From assembly GCF_000374105.1 (NCBI RefSeq), contig NZ_KB893650.1, forward strand, positions 614,862-678,861: 64,000 nt of DNA. Reading direction: 5' to 3'. Position numbers and translations under genes: made by a program. Position 1 is the stretch's first letter. Every line of letters begins with the position of its first letter. The DNA is from Kangiella aquimarina DSM 16071 (GTDB lineage Bacteria > Pseudomonadota > Gammaproteobacteria > Enterobacterales > Kangiellaceae). Shown piece by piece: positions 1 to 7,927 of this stretch. The notes beneath the pieces were generated by a model. The model was given only the letters and a program-made list of their open reading frames with translations. It was not told the origin of the DNA and did no database searches.

Positions 1-356
1 AGAAGTTCCAGGAGCTGGTCGAAGCGCGTAACCAGGCTGATGGCTTAGTTCACGCAACTCGCAAGTCGCTGAAAGATGAAAACATCACTTTCGAAGATGG
101 CGAGAAAGAAGCTATCGAGAAAGCTGCTGAAGAGCTGGAAGAAGCTATCAAAGGCAATGATATTGAAGATATCAAAGCTAAAACTGAAGCGTTAAGTCAG
201 GCATCAGCCAAGTTAGCAGAGCGTATGTACGCTAATGCTCAGGCCCAAGCTGAAGCTGGCCAACAGGCTGGTGGTGAGCAGGCGCAAGGTCAAGGCGCTG
301 CTGATGATGTGGTCGACGCGGAGTTTACTGAAGTTAAAGACGAAGACAAAAAGTAA
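1..356 (+). CDS. dnaK: DnaK chaperone, C-terminal end (5' part outside window)
   Basis: The reading frame is open from the left edge and ends with TAA at 354-356. The visible 117 residues match the alpha-helical lid of Hsp70 DnaK ([25 protein letters not shown]), followed by a Gln/Ala/Gly-rich linker and the acidic tail [15 protein letters not shown], which is the usual C-terminus of bacterial DnaK. DnaK is the ATP-driven cytoplasmic chaperone that works with DnaJ and GrpE. dnaJ follows on the same strand after a 357-base gap, the usual heat-shock gene order. Only the start is missing; nothing suggests a broken gene. Confidence 0.97.
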   Translation, partial: KFQELVEARNQADGLVHATRKSLKDENITFEDGEKEAIEKAAEELEEAIKGNDIEDIKAKTEALSQASAKLAERMYANAQAQAEAGQQAGGEQAQGQGAADDVVDAEFTEVKDEDKK

Positions 357-358
357 TT

Positions 359-482
359 TCTAACTAGCCCTTTTTGCTTCTGACTTTGTTGCAATGTTGG
401 TTTCGATGCTCAGGCACTATATGTGCATTCCGCGTCTCAACCAACATTGCGTCGCGTCAGAACCCAAAAGTTCTTAGTTAGA
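359..482. repeat. Long interrupted inverted repeat downstream of dnaK
   Basis: Immediately after the dnaK stop, three nested arm pairs can be seen: 359-366 TCTAACTA with 475-482 TAGTTAGA, GTCAGA-type arms near 380-384 and 457-462, and GCAATGTTGGTT (391-402) with AACCAACATTGC (439-450). A small GCAC/GTGC hairpin lies at the tip (413-416/422-425). The whole folds as one roughly 124-base stem with internal loops. There is no U-tract, so it is not a classical terminator. It may stabilise the dnaK mRNA, process the dnaK-dnaJ transcript, or be a MITE-like repeat. Confidence 0.6.
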
Positions 483-608
483 GAGTGCTAGAGATTAAAG
501 TTAGATATTAAGGCGAAAGTTATGTGAAATCTCGCCTTGCTCTCGAACCAAAAATTTCTGCATATTGGGAGCTTGCATTTAGCTTTGAGTCGAAAATGGA
601 ACAACGAT

Positions 609-646
609 AACGCAGGATAGGACCCTTTGGGATACCGTCCTGCGTT
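609..646. promoter_or_regulatory. Hairpin in the dnaK-dnaJ intergenic region
   Basis: AACGCAGGA (609-617) pairs perfectly with TCCTGCGTT (638-646), and CCC-TTT-GGG (623-631) can form at the tip. No run of T follows, so it is not a clear intrinsic terminator. It lies about 70 bases before the dnaJ start and could reduce read-through from dnaK or sit in the dnaJ leader. A weaker stem (510-516 with 532-538) lies upstream. Confidence 0.45.
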
Positions 647-713
647 TGCTGTGGTGAGCTGTTTAAGTCAGCCAGAGTTCATCAAAAGAGATAAACAACC
701 AAAGTAGTTAAGT

Positions 714-1844
714 ATGTCAAAAAGAGATTATTACGAAGTATTGGGTGTATCAAAGTCCGCCGATAAAGCCGAGCTGAAAAAGGCTTATCGCCGTTTGGCT
801 ATGAAGAATCATCCGGATCGTAACCCTGATGACAAGGAAGCCGAAGCGCGTTTTAAAGAAGCCAAAGAGGCCTATGAAGTTCTAACTGATCCACAAAAAC
901 GTCAGGCTTATGATCAGTATGGTCATGCCGGCGTTGATCCGAATATGGGTGGTGGTCATGGTGGATTCCATGGCGCTGACTTCGGCGATATTTTTGGCGA
1001 TGTGTTTGGTGATATCTTTGGTGGAGGTCGCCGCGGAGGCGGTGGTCGTCGTCAGGCTCGAGGCTCTGACTTACAGTACAACATGGAAATTACTTTGGAA
1101 GAAGCGGTAGCCGGTGTAACCAAGACTATTCGCATTCCAACCATGGTTAACTGTGAAACCTGTGATGGTTCAGGTGCTAAGGCTGGTACGGGCACAGCAA
1201 CCTGTAGTACCTGTCATGGTCAAGGTGCAGTGCGTATGACGCAAGGCTTTTTCTCGGTGCAACAGACCTGTCCCGATTGTCGCGGTACTGGCCAGATCAT
1301 TAAAGATCCTTGTACTGACTGCCATGGTCAGGGACGCGTACAGAAAACCAAAACCCTACAGGTTAAAATCCCTGCCGGCATTGATACAGGTGATCGTATT
1401 CGTTTATCTGGCGAAGGCGAAGCGGGTGGTCCAGGTGCTGCAACGGGTGATCTGTATGTACAGGTGCATGTTAAAGAACATCCAATATTTGTTCGTGATG
1501 GCGCCAACCTTTACTGTGAAGTTCCGGTTAATTTTGTGACGGCTTCGCTGGGCGGTGAGATTGAAGTGCCCACATTGGATGGTCGAGTGTCACTAAAAAT
1601 TCCGGCCGAGACACAAACCGGTAAAATGTTCCGCCTCAAAGGCAAAGGTGTAAAAGCCATGCGCGCTGGCTACACAGGCGATCTGATGTGTCGTGTGGTA
1701 TTGGAAACTCCGGTCAGCTTAAGCAAAGAGCAGAAAGAACTGTTGAAGCAATTTGGTGAAACTTTATCGAGCGGCAAGAACAGCCCAAAAGAAAAAGGCT
1801 GGTTCGATGGGGTGAAAAAGTTCTGGGAAAATATGACCAGTTAA
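714..1844 (+). CDS. dnaJ: Chaperone protein DnaJ (Hsp40)
   Basis: This is a full-length type I J-protein of 376 residues, the normal length. The J domain (about 5-70) carries the HPD tripeptide at 33-35 that triggers DnaK ATP hydrolysis. A Gly/Phe-rich linker follows (about 76-112). The zinc-binding region has four CxxCxGxG repeats: [24 protein letters not shown] and CTDCHGQG. The C-terminal beta-sandwich substrate-binding domains complete it. It follows dnaK on the same strand and ends in an intrinsic terminator. It acts in the cytoplasm in protein folding and heat-shock control. Confidence 0.98.
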   Translation: MSKRDYYEVLGVSKSADKAELKKAYRRLAMKNHPDRNPDDKEAEARFKEAKEAYEVLTDPQKRQAYDQYGHAGVDPNMGGGHGGFHGADFGDIFGDVFGDIFGGGRRGGGGRRQARGSDLQYNMEITLEEAVAGVTKTIRIPTMVNCETCDGSGAKAGTGTATCSTCHGQGAVRMTQGFFSVQQTCPDCRGTGQIIKDPCTDCHGQGRVQKTKTLQVKIPAGIDTGDRIRLSGEGEAGGPGAATGDLYVQVHVKEHPIFVRDGANLYCEVPVNFVTASLGGEIEVPTLDGRVSLKIPAETQTGKMFRLKGKGVKAMRAGYTGDLMCRVVLETPVSLSKEQKELLKQFGETLSSGKNSPKEKGWFDGVKKFWENMTS

Positions 1845-1863
1845 CATGATTGCTTTATGGAAT

Positions 1864-1892
1864 AAAAAGCCCGCTATTGAGCGGGCTTTTTT
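1864..1892. terminator. Intrinsic terminator between dnaJ and purK
   Basis: AGCCCGC (1868-1874) pairs with GCGGGCT (1881-1887) around a six-base loop, followed by TTTTTT and preceded by AAAAA. The A/T runs on both sides let it work for both convergent genes, dnaJ (+) and purK (-). Confidence 0.93.
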
Positions 1893-1922
1893 GTGGCTAG
1901 CATTTAGAACTGAATAAACTAC

Positions 1923-3074
1923 TCAGGAGTCGCCATAAATTGCTTCGAGTGTCTGACTTAATTTGGACTCGACGGTCGATAGCTCAGCATCATTAATATT
2001 GATATGACCCACTTTACGACCAGGTTTGACCGATTTGTTGTACCAATGAACCTGCAATTCGCAATCGCGCATCTGTTGTTCGCTGGGCGTCTCACCGAGT
2101 AAGTTAATCATTGCAGAATAGCCTTTGTTCGGAGCTGGAGCGACGAACTGGCCACTGATGGCGCGGATATGATTTAAGAATTGCGAAGTATTACAACCTA
2201 TCTGCGTCCAGTGTCCACTGTTGTGTACGCGAGGTGCAATTTCATTAATTAGAAGTTCTTCACCTTTCAGGAAAAACTCAATGGTCAGGACACCAATATA
2301 ATCAAGCTGTTCCAGCATCGCAGTGGCAATGGTCTGAGCCTGTTCAATAACAGCCGGACTCAGGTCTCTGGCAGGTGATATGCTGTAATGCAGGATACCG
2401 TTTTTATGAACATTTTCGGTAAGGCTGTAATGCATGACATTGCCATGACGATCGCGGGCAGCAATCATTGAGACTTCTTTATCAAAGGCAATCATGCTTT
2501 CGGCAATTAAATCTTCATCAGGCCCAGCCTCTTCAACAACCGGCTTGGCCTCTTCAAAATTGCTGACACGCCATTGCCCTTTCCCATCATAGCCCGTTGA
2601 ACAGCGCTTGATGATCAATGGCCAACCCAGGCGCTCGCCTGCTTCAGCCATAGCTTCAACGGTATCGGTAGCAGCCCATGGCGCTACTTTAAATCCCAAT
2701 GATTCAGCAAAACTTTTTTCACTTTTGCGATTTTGTGAAACGCCCACTGCATCGGGATTCGGGTGGACTGGACAAAATTGTGTAAGAGCTTTTAATAGCT
2801 CAGTATCTAAATCCTCTTTTTCAACGGTTATGACATCAGGCTTGCCCAGTAACTGATAAATTTCTTCAGCAGACAGTTTGGAATAATCGGTTTGTACCAG
2901 ATGGCCTAAATGATTGACTGGTGATGGATCATCGCTTGCTTCACACAGAAAGGAAAAACTGAAACCCATCGGAATGCCGGCAAGTGCCATCATTCGAGCA
3001 AGCTGGCCAGCGCCAACTATGCCGATTTTGTACTCGGGTGAGCTAACCAGTTTTCCGCCAGTGGTTGTGCTCAT
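1923..3074 (-). CDS. purK: 5-(carboxyamino)imidazole ribonucleotide synthase
   Basis: PurK uses ATP and bicarbonate to carboxylate aminoimidazole ribonucleotide to N5-CAIR in de novo purine synthesis. The 383-residue protein has the N-terminal nucleotide-binding loop VGAGQLARMMALAG near residue 20, a central ATP-grasp domain (PLIIKRCSTGYDGKGQW), and the metal-binding stretch LLINEIAPRVHNSGHWT. It is about 15 residues longer at the N-terminus than typical enzymes because of the lead MSTTTGGKLVSSPEY. It overlaps the end of purE by 4 bases (ATGA), so the two are translationally coupled and purE is read first. Their products act in consecutive steps. Confidence 0.97.
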   Translation of the reverse strand: MSTTTGGKLVSSPEYKIGIVGAGQLARMMALAGIPMGFSFSFLCEASDDPSPVNHLGHLVQTDYSKLSAEEIYQLLGKPDVITVEKEDLDTELLKALTQFCPVHPNPDAVGVSQNRKSEKSFAESLGFKVAPWAATDTVEAMAEAGERLGWPLIIKRCSTGYDGKGQWRVSNFEEAKPVVEEAGPDEDLIAESMIAFDKEVSMIAARDRHGNVMHYSLTENVHKNGILHYSISPARDLSPAVIEQAQTIATAMLEQLDYIGVLTIEFFLKGEELLINEIAPRVHNSGHWTQIGCNTSQFLNHIRAISGQFVAPAPNKGYSAMINLLGETPSEQQMRDCELQVHWYNKSVKPGRKVGHININDAELSTVESKLSQTLEAIYGDS

Positions 3075-3556
3075 CGAGCAACCTCCTCAGCAACTGAAGC
3101 CGTCTGGTTTGCTCTCCAGTCTTGAAGCGCGCTTCTAAGCTCAGGATCCTGCAATGCCAATATTTGGGTTGCCAATAAACCGGCATTAAAAGCTCCGGCA
3201 TCACCAATCGCCTGACAGGCAACGGCCACGCCTTTTGGCATTTGAACCATAGAAAGGAGACTGTCCATGCCTTTGAGCTGCTTGCTCGACATTGGAACGG
3301 CGATTACTGGCAACCAGGTCATTGCTGCGGCCATACCCGCCAGGTGAGCAGAACCGCCAGCACCAGCGATAATCACTTCAATACCACGGTCAGCAGCATC
3401 ATCACAAAATTCATACAAACGCTTTGGCGTACGATGGGCGGAGACAATTTTTGTCTCGTAAGGTACTTTTAGCTCATCCAGTACCGTTGTCGCATGTTGC
3501 ATGCTGTTCCAATCGGACTGAGAGCCCATGATGATGCTGACTTTAGGGGAACTCAT
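3071..3556 (-). CDS. purE: N5-CAIR mutase PurE (class I)
   Basis: PurE converts N5-CAIR to CAIR, the step after PurK. The 161-residue protein has the class I signatures MGSQSDWNSM near the N-terminus, SAHRTPKRLYEF, and the glycine-rich AGAGGSAHLAGMAAAMT that holds the substrate phosphate. The ATG is preceded by a good AGGAG site. It forms a two-gene operon with purK. The spacer to the divergent OPT gene (about 295 bases) probably holds both promoters; I see no convincing PurR operator in it. Confidence 0.97.
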   Translation of the reverse strand: MSSPKVSIIMGSQSDWNSMQHATTVLDELKVPYETKIVSAHRTPKRLYEFCDDAADRGIEVIIAGAGGSAHLAGMAAAMTWLPVIAVPMSSKQLKGMDSLLSMVQMPKGVAVACQAIGDAGAFNAGLLATQILALQDPELRSALQDWRANQTASVAEEVAR

Positions 3557-3851
3557 GTTTTTCTCCTAACTGAAATGTAATGTGTATACCAGGCCGCAAA
3601 ATATGTTCGTCCAGAAGACTTTGACAGGAACGTGCCTGTAGGCCGCCAAACAGGGGCATAAAGATACCATATTTGGCCAAAAAAGTACCTCGCTGTTTAT
3701 TGATTTATCTAGCTTTTAGTCGCTTTTTGACTGCTGGAAGCCTCATTTAGTATCCATTAAACACCTAACCAGCCAGTTTCTGATTTGACAGAGCAGTTAG
3801 CCGTCTATTTAATAAGCCACATATCAATGAAGGCTTTGAGAGGAACCACCC

Positions 3852-5846
3852 TTGCCACAGAAGAATAAAGGCTTAGATGCCAAAGCATATGTCCCTTTAA
3901 AAGAGGGAGAAACCTATAAGCCGTATGTTCCGGCCGAAGAGAATATCGCAGAGTTTACATTTAAGGCGGTTGGGCTTGGGATTCTATTTGGCATCATATT
4001 TGGAGCAGCTAATGCCTACCTGGGGCTCAGAGCGGGCCTGACCATCAGTACCTCGATTCCGGTTGCGGTGATGGCGGTGGCGGTATTTAAGATTCTATCC
4101 AAGTTCGGTATCGGTAGCACGATTCTGGAAACCAATATTGCGCAAACCACCGGATCGGCATCTAGTTCGCTGGCCAGTGGCGTAATCTTTACCTTGCCGG
4201 CACTCTTCATGTGGGGGGTTGCACCTGACTTGTTACAGATGACCATTCTGGCGATGAGTGGTGGTGTGATAGGTATTCTGTTCATGATTCCGCTGCGTAA
4301 GTTTCTGATTGAGCGGGAACACGGCAAGCTGCCATACCCTGAGGGTACGGCCTGTGCGGAAGTGTTGGTCGCCAATGAAGTCGGTGGTAATAAAGCGAAA
4401 TACATCTTTTATGGAATGGGGGCGGCAGCGCTTTTTAAGACGCTGACTTCCTGGATTAAGGTCATTCCTGATTATGCGGCGGTAAAAATCCCTTTCCTGA
4501 AAAAAGGTGCCATTGGCATTGATCTGTCAGCCGCCTTATTTGGTGTGGGTTATATTCTGGGTCCTCGTATCGCATGGGTCATGGTTGGCGGCGGTCTGCT
4601 GTCAGCGATTATTATCATTCCGGCAATTGCCTACTGGGGCGATACCCAGACCACGCCTTTCTTTCCTGAAACCGTTAAGCTGATCTCAGACATGTCGACC
4701 GGTGAAATCTGGTCACGCTATGTGCGCTATATCGGTGCTGGAGCGGTTGCGACGGCGGGAATCATTACTTTGATTAAAAGTGTTCCGGTGATGCTGGAAA
4801 GCTTTAAAGTCGGTGCCAAGAACATTGCCAAACAGGTAGATGAAGAAACTCATACTTCAAAAGCAGACGTTGCCAAAGAGCCGCGCACCCATCAGGACCT
4901 ACCGATTAAGGTCGTCTTTTTTGGCATTCTGGCTGTAGTGTTGATGCTGACCTTTATGCCTGGTGTCTTTGGTGCAGTGGGTGGCATTGATACCCGTTTA
5001 CTGGCGGCTATCTGTGTTGCCGTGTTCGCGTTCTTTTTTGTAACCGTTGCCTCGCGCATTGTGGGTTTAGTTGGTGTTACTTCTAACCCAACTTCCGGCA
5101 TGACCATTGCTGCTTTACTAGGGACAGCCACAATATTCCTGGCAATGGGCTGGACCGATACCAGTGGCAAGGCTGCGACTCTGATTGTCGGTTGTGTGGT
5201 AGCGATTGCTGCATCCATTTCTGGCGATACTTCGCAGGATTTGAAAAGTGGTTATCTATTGGGGGCGACCCCTCGCAAACAGCAAATGGCTGAGCTAATA
5301 GGTGTTTTGACCTCAGCAACCTTTGTCTGTTTATCAGTTCTGTTACTGGCCGAAACTTTTGGTTTTGGTAGTAAGGAATTGCCAGCGCCTCAGGCAACAC
5401 TGATGAAACTGGTGATTGATGGCGTGTTGGAGCAGAACCTGCCTTGGTTACTGGTGGCAATTGGTGTTGGTATTGCGATCATCTGCGAGCTGGTGAGAGT
5501 GCCATCACTACCGTTTGCCGTAGGAGTCTACTTGCCGCTATCGACCATGACACCTATTCTGATTGGTGGTCTGATTCGTCATTGGGTTGAGTCGAAAACT
5601 AAACGTGATGATGAAAAAGAAAGTCGTCGTGAAAAAGGTATTCTATTGGGCAGTGGCTTTGTTGGCGGCGAAGGTCTATTGGGCGTTGCCATTGCGGCGA
5701 TGGCCTTTATTGAGGGTAGAAAGCCGGATGGTATCGGTACCGGCTGGATCGGTAGTGATGTGATGGCGATGATCCTGGGTGCCATTTCCTTCACCTTGCT
5801 AGTGATATGGTTCATTAAATTGCTTAAGAAAAGAGACGTGGCTTAA
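3852..5846 (+). CDS. OPT-family oligopeptide/metal-chelate transporter
   Basis: A polytopic inner-membrane protein of 664 residues with about 14-16 hydrophobic segments. The family motifs NAYLGLRAGLTISTSIP near residue 55, LPYPEGTACAEVL near 165 and SNPTSGMTI in the second half identify the OPT superfamily, whose members import small peptides or metal chelates by proton symport. The start is TTG at 3852, chosen because GAGAGGA lies 7 bases upstream and no ATG fits. A charged cytoplasmic loop lies near residues 325-350. The stop overlaps the next start by one base (TAATG), so it is co-transcribed with the lipoprotein esterase. The substrate cannot be told from sequence. Confidence 0.9.
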   Translation: MPQKNKGLDAKAYVPLKEGETYKPYVPAEENIAEFTFKAVGLGILFGIIFGAANAYLGLRAGLTISTSIPVAVMAVAVFKILSKFGIGSTILETNIAQTTGSASSSLASGVIFTLPALFMWGVAPDLLQMTILAMSGGVIGILFMIPLRKFLIEREHGKLPYPEGTACAEVLVANEVGGNKAKYIFYGMGAAALFKTLTSWIKVIPDYAAVKIPFLKKGAIGIDLSAALFGVGYILGPRIAWVMVGGGLLSAIIIIPAIAYWGDTQTTPFFPETVKLISDMSTGEIWSRYVRYIGAGAVATAGIITLIKSVPVMLESFKVGAKNIAKQVDEETHTSKADVAKEPRTHQDLPIKVVFFGILAVVLMLTFMPGVFGAVGGIDTRLLAAICVAVFAFFFVTVASRIVGLVGVTSNPTSGMTIAALLGTATIFLAMGWTDTSGKAATLIVGCVVAIAASISGDTSQDLKSGYLLGATPRKQQMAELIGVLTSATFVCLSVLLLAETFGFGSKELPAPQATLMKLVIDGVLEQNLPWLLVAIGVGIAIICELVRVPSLPFAVGVYLPLSTMTPILIGGLIRHWVESKTKRDDEKESRREKGILLGSGFVGGEGLLGVAIAAMAFIEGRKPDGIGTGWIGSDVMAMILGAISFTLLVIWFIKLLKKRDVA

Positions 5847-6466
5847 TGAAGTTGTTTAAGCAATATCTATTCATACTTGCTGTATTGGTTGCAGGGCTGC
5901 TGTTAAGCGCCTGCAACGAACCCAAATTAAAGCCTTTGAGTTCTGGAGCAACCATTGTTGCCTTTGGTGATAGCCTGACGGAAGGGATTGGCGCATCTGA
6001 AACTGCCAGTTACCCAAGTCAGTTAGCGCAGATGACTGGCCTTAATGTCGTTAACGCTGGAATTTCAGGCGAAACCACAGACCGCGGGTTGGCGCGCTTT
6101 GAGGATGTGCTGGAACAACACAATCCTGAGCTGGTGATTTTATTGGAAGGCGGTAATGATATCTTGCGTAATCACAACCAGATCCAGACCAAGCAGAACC
6201 TGTCAGAAATGATTGGTATAGCCAATCGGCGCAATGTACAGGTGCTGCTGATTGGTGTACCAGAGAAAAATCTGTTTTCTGCGGTAGCCGATTTTTATGA
6301 TGAGCTCGCCGAACAACATCAGCTTGCTTACATGCGAGGCGAGCTGTCCGACTTGCTGAAAACATCAAAATATAAATCCGATCAGATTCACTTGAATGCT
6401 CAGGGCTATCGCGTATTGGCCGAAAAAATAGCCGAGACACTCGAAGCGGAAGGCGCTATAGAGTAA
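5846..6466 (+). CDS. GDSL/SGNH-family lipoprotein esterase (TesA/arylesterase-like)
   Basis: The 206-residue protein starts with a lipoprotein signal peptide ending LLLSAC, so Cys23 is the likely lipidated residue. The SGNH hydrolase blocks follow in order: block I FGDSLTEG with the nucleophile Ser43, block II NAGISGETT, block III LEGGNDILRN, and block V DQIHLNAQGY carrying the Asp/His pair. This matches the multifunctional acyl-CoA thioesterase I/lysophospholipase/arylesterase group. E. coli TesA is periplasmic and not lipidated, so anchoring is a difference. It starts within the OPT stop codon. The substrate is unknown, probably short acyl esters. Confidence 0.92.
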   Translation: MKLFKQYLFILAVLVAGLLLSACNEPKLKPLSSGATIVAFGDSLTEGIGASETASYPSQLAQMTGLNVVNAGISGETTDRGLARFEDVLEQHNPELVILLEGGNDILRNHNQIQTKQNLSEMIGIANRRNVQVLLIGVPEKNLFSAVADFYDELAEQHQLAYMRGELSDLLKTSKYKSDQIHLNAQGYRVLAEKIAETLEAEGAIE

Positions 6467-6496
6467 CCGACAAGTTGGTAACAGGAATAAGATGAA

Positions 6497-7300
6497 ATGA
6501 CACCGATTATAATTAATGCCTGCACCGGAAGAATGGGGCAGGAGTTATTAAAAGCCGCAATTGACGATAGCCAGGTTGAGATCGTTGGCGCAATGGCTCG
6601 TGAGCAACATAAAAAACTGGGCACCGATATTGGTTATCTGGTGGGCAAGGAGCCGCAAGGAGTTTTTGTCGGTGACGACCTATCCGTAACCTTAAATGAG
6701 CGAAAGGTTCTGATAGATTTCAGTCTGCCTGACCATTCAATTGAAACCTTATCTCATGCGGTGAGTGCTAACTCACCTGTGGTTATAGGAACTACCGGGT
6801 TTAACGAGCAACAAAAGGCAACTATTAGCGAAGCCGCAAAAAGCATTCCGATTGTGTTTGCGGCTAATTATAGTGTGGGCGTTAACAGTCTACTGGGGCT
6901 GGTCAAGCAAGCGACGAGATTGCTGGGAGATAAGGCAGACATCGAAATTTTTGAGGCGCACCACAAGTACAAGAAGGATTCGCCATCGGGTACAGCTTTA
7001 GCTTTAGGCGAAGCAGTTGCAGACACCAAAGGTCAGGATTTAAATGATGTCGCAGAGTGGGCACGACATGGTATTGGTGAGCGTGAAACTGGTGCGATTG
7101 GATTTTCAGTAATGCGCGCTGGTGATATCGTTGGCACTCATGAGGTGGTGTTTGCTTTAAATGGCGAGTTGGTGACATTGCGACACGAAGCGCAGACCCG
7201 TCAATGTTTTGCTCAAGGTGCGATTGAGGCGGCCAAATGGCTGCTCGGAAAGCCCGCTGGACTCTATGATATGCAGGATGTTCTAGGGTTAAACGATTAG
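6497..7300 (+). CDS. dapB: 4-hydroxy-tetrahydrodipicolinate reductase
   Basis: DapB catalyses the NAD(P)H-dependent reduction in lysine and diaminopimelate synthesis. The 267-residue protein has the normal length. The cofactor-binding loop CTGRMGQ is at 9-15, IGTTGF lies in the middle, and the catalytic/substrate loop HHKYKKDSPSGTA is near 153-165. It has the same direction as carAB, and dapB-carA is the familiar neighbour pair in gammaproteobacteria. Here a 627-base gap containing structured elements separates them, so carAB probably has its own promoter. Confidence 0.97.
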   Translation: MTPIIINACTGRMGQELLKAAIDDSQVEIVGAMAREQHKKLGTDIGYLVGKEPQGVFVGDDLSVTLNERKVLIDFSLPDHSIETLSHAVSANSPVVIGTTGFNEQQKATISEAAKSIPIVFAANYSVGVNSLLGLVKQATRLLGDKADIEIFEAHHKYKKDSPSGTALALGEAVADTKGQDLNDVAEWARHGIGERETGAIGFSVMRAGDIVGTHEVVFALNGELVTLRHEAQTRQCFAQGAIEAAKWLLGKPAGLYDMQDVLGLND

Positions 7301-7340
7301 AAAACGCTACCTGTTCAAAAAACACACAATCAGATGTGCA

Positions 7341-7408
7341 TTACGGTTAAGAGATCGTCCATAGAGTTTGTGCGAGATCTCTCAAGGATCTGTAATCCAG
7401 CACCGTAA
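7341..7408. promoter_or_regulatory. Structured element after dapB (nested inverted repeats)
   Basis: TTACGGT (7341-7347) pairs with ACCGTAA (7402-7408), enclosing AGAGATC (7350-7356) paired with GATCTCT (7376-7382). This makes a two-tier stem in non-coding DNA. Its role is unknown; it could be the 3' end of the dapB mRNA or the 5' part of the small RNA described just downstream. Confidence 0.35.
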
Positions 7409-7486
7409 AATGAGTCAGAAAATGTGCTTTTTATGCTACAGATTTTATCTAGTTTGTTGATTTGAAAAGACTTTTTATTGCAATGC

Positions 7487-7509
7487 AGGCCTGACATCAT
7501 GTCAGGCCT
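7487..7509. terminator. Perfect 10-bp hairpin, possible dapB terminator
   Basis: AGGCCTGACA (7487-7496) and TGTCAGGCCT (7500-7509) form a perfect stem with a three-base loop. On the + strand it is followed by TGTTGTTATT, a poor U-tract, so termination would be weak. It separates dapB from the GGA-rich segment. Confidence 0.5.
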
Positions 7510-7539
7510 TGTTGTTATTGCAAAAAAAAAGAGTAGATT

Positions 7540-7669
7540 AACAAGTGTGCAAGGGACGCACGTAAGGAAATCCAACCGAAGGACATGGTGACACACGGAA
7601 GTAGCAGGGAGCACCTAAGGGGCATGAGGCCAACTGAAAATGGGCGGTTTATCCGCCCTTTTTCTTTTT
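7540..7669 (+). ncRNA. Candidate CsrB/RsmY/RsmZ-type small RNA (GGA-rich, ends in terminator)
   Basis: There is no plausible protein here. Five GGA motifs occur at 7554, 7566, 7581, 7597 and 7608, spaced 11-16 bases. The first lies in the loop of a hairpin (GTGC 7547-7550 with GCAC 7558-7561), and another lies in the loop of CCA 7572-7574 with TGG 7586-7588. The segment ends in a strong intrinsic terminator: GGGCGG 7642-7647 with CCGCCC 7653-7658, then a T-rich run. Repeated loop GGAs plus a terminator are the hallmark of RNAs that titrate CsrA/RsmA. The 5' end is not defined; transcription may begin anywhere from about 7320 to 7540. No clear GacA box was seen. Confidence 0.55.
7642..7669 (+). 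terminator. Intrinsic terminator of the GGA-rich transcript
   Basis: GGGCGG-TTTAT-CCGCCC followed directly by TTTTTCTTTTT. It is a textbook rho-independent terminator on the + strand, more than 200 bases before carA and far after dapB, which implies a separate transcript in this gap. Confidence 0.9.
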
Positions 7670-7803
7670 GCACAGTTTTTATTTAATGCTCCAGGGCATT
7701 CCACTGTATCGATATAACATTAAAATAAAAAAATCCCATAAAATGGTCGTTAGAGTGACTAATATTCAACATCCCAATCTCTAGTAACTAAAGTCCACTT
7801 AAA

Positions 7804-7832
7804 TAGACTTGCCCACCCAATTCCACTATAAT
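7804..7832 (+). promoter_or_regulatory. Likely carA promoter
   Basis: A perfect -10 hexamer TATAAT lies at 7827-7832. With a 17-base spacer the -35 would be TAGACT at 7804-7809 (4 of 6 to consensus). It lies about 95 bases upstream of the chosen carA start, leaving a leader that carries a terminator-like hairpin. Confidence 0.55.
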
Positions 7833-7872
7833 GTGCGGAATTTGCCAAAATTTCACCAAGTAAACAATTTGC

Positions 7873-7902
7873 TGGACTCATATTTTTGAGCCCAAATTTT
7901 TT
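7873..7902 (+). promoter_or_regulatory. Terminator-like hairpin in the carA leader (possible attenuator)
   Basis: TGGACTCA (7873-7880) pairs with TGAGCCCA (7887-7894) with one A-C mismatch and a six-base loop. AA and six T residues follow (7897-7902), then the carA ribosome site GGAGG at 7918-7922. A terminator this close to the start of a pyrimidine/arginine gene suggests attenuation, for example of the UTP-sensitive or translation-coupled kind. No leader peptide was identified with confidence. Confidence 0.5.
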
Positions 7903-7927
7903 GCGCCCAAAAAAAATGGAGGTTTCT

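Noticed and set aside
3557-3851. PurR operator in the purE/OPT spacer
   Set aside because: No sequence close to the PurR box could be found by eye.
5083-5460. Long frame antisense to the OPT transporter gene
   Set aside because: It is a shadow of a clear membrane protein gene; composition is unlike a real protein.
7330-7614. A 94-codon minus-strand frame between dapB and carA
   Set aside because: It covers the GGA-rich RNA and hairpins, has no ribosome site and no recognisable sequence.
7809-7832. TTGCCC at 7809 as the -35 of carA
   Set aside because: Only 12 bases separate it from TATAAT, too short for a sigma-70 promoter.
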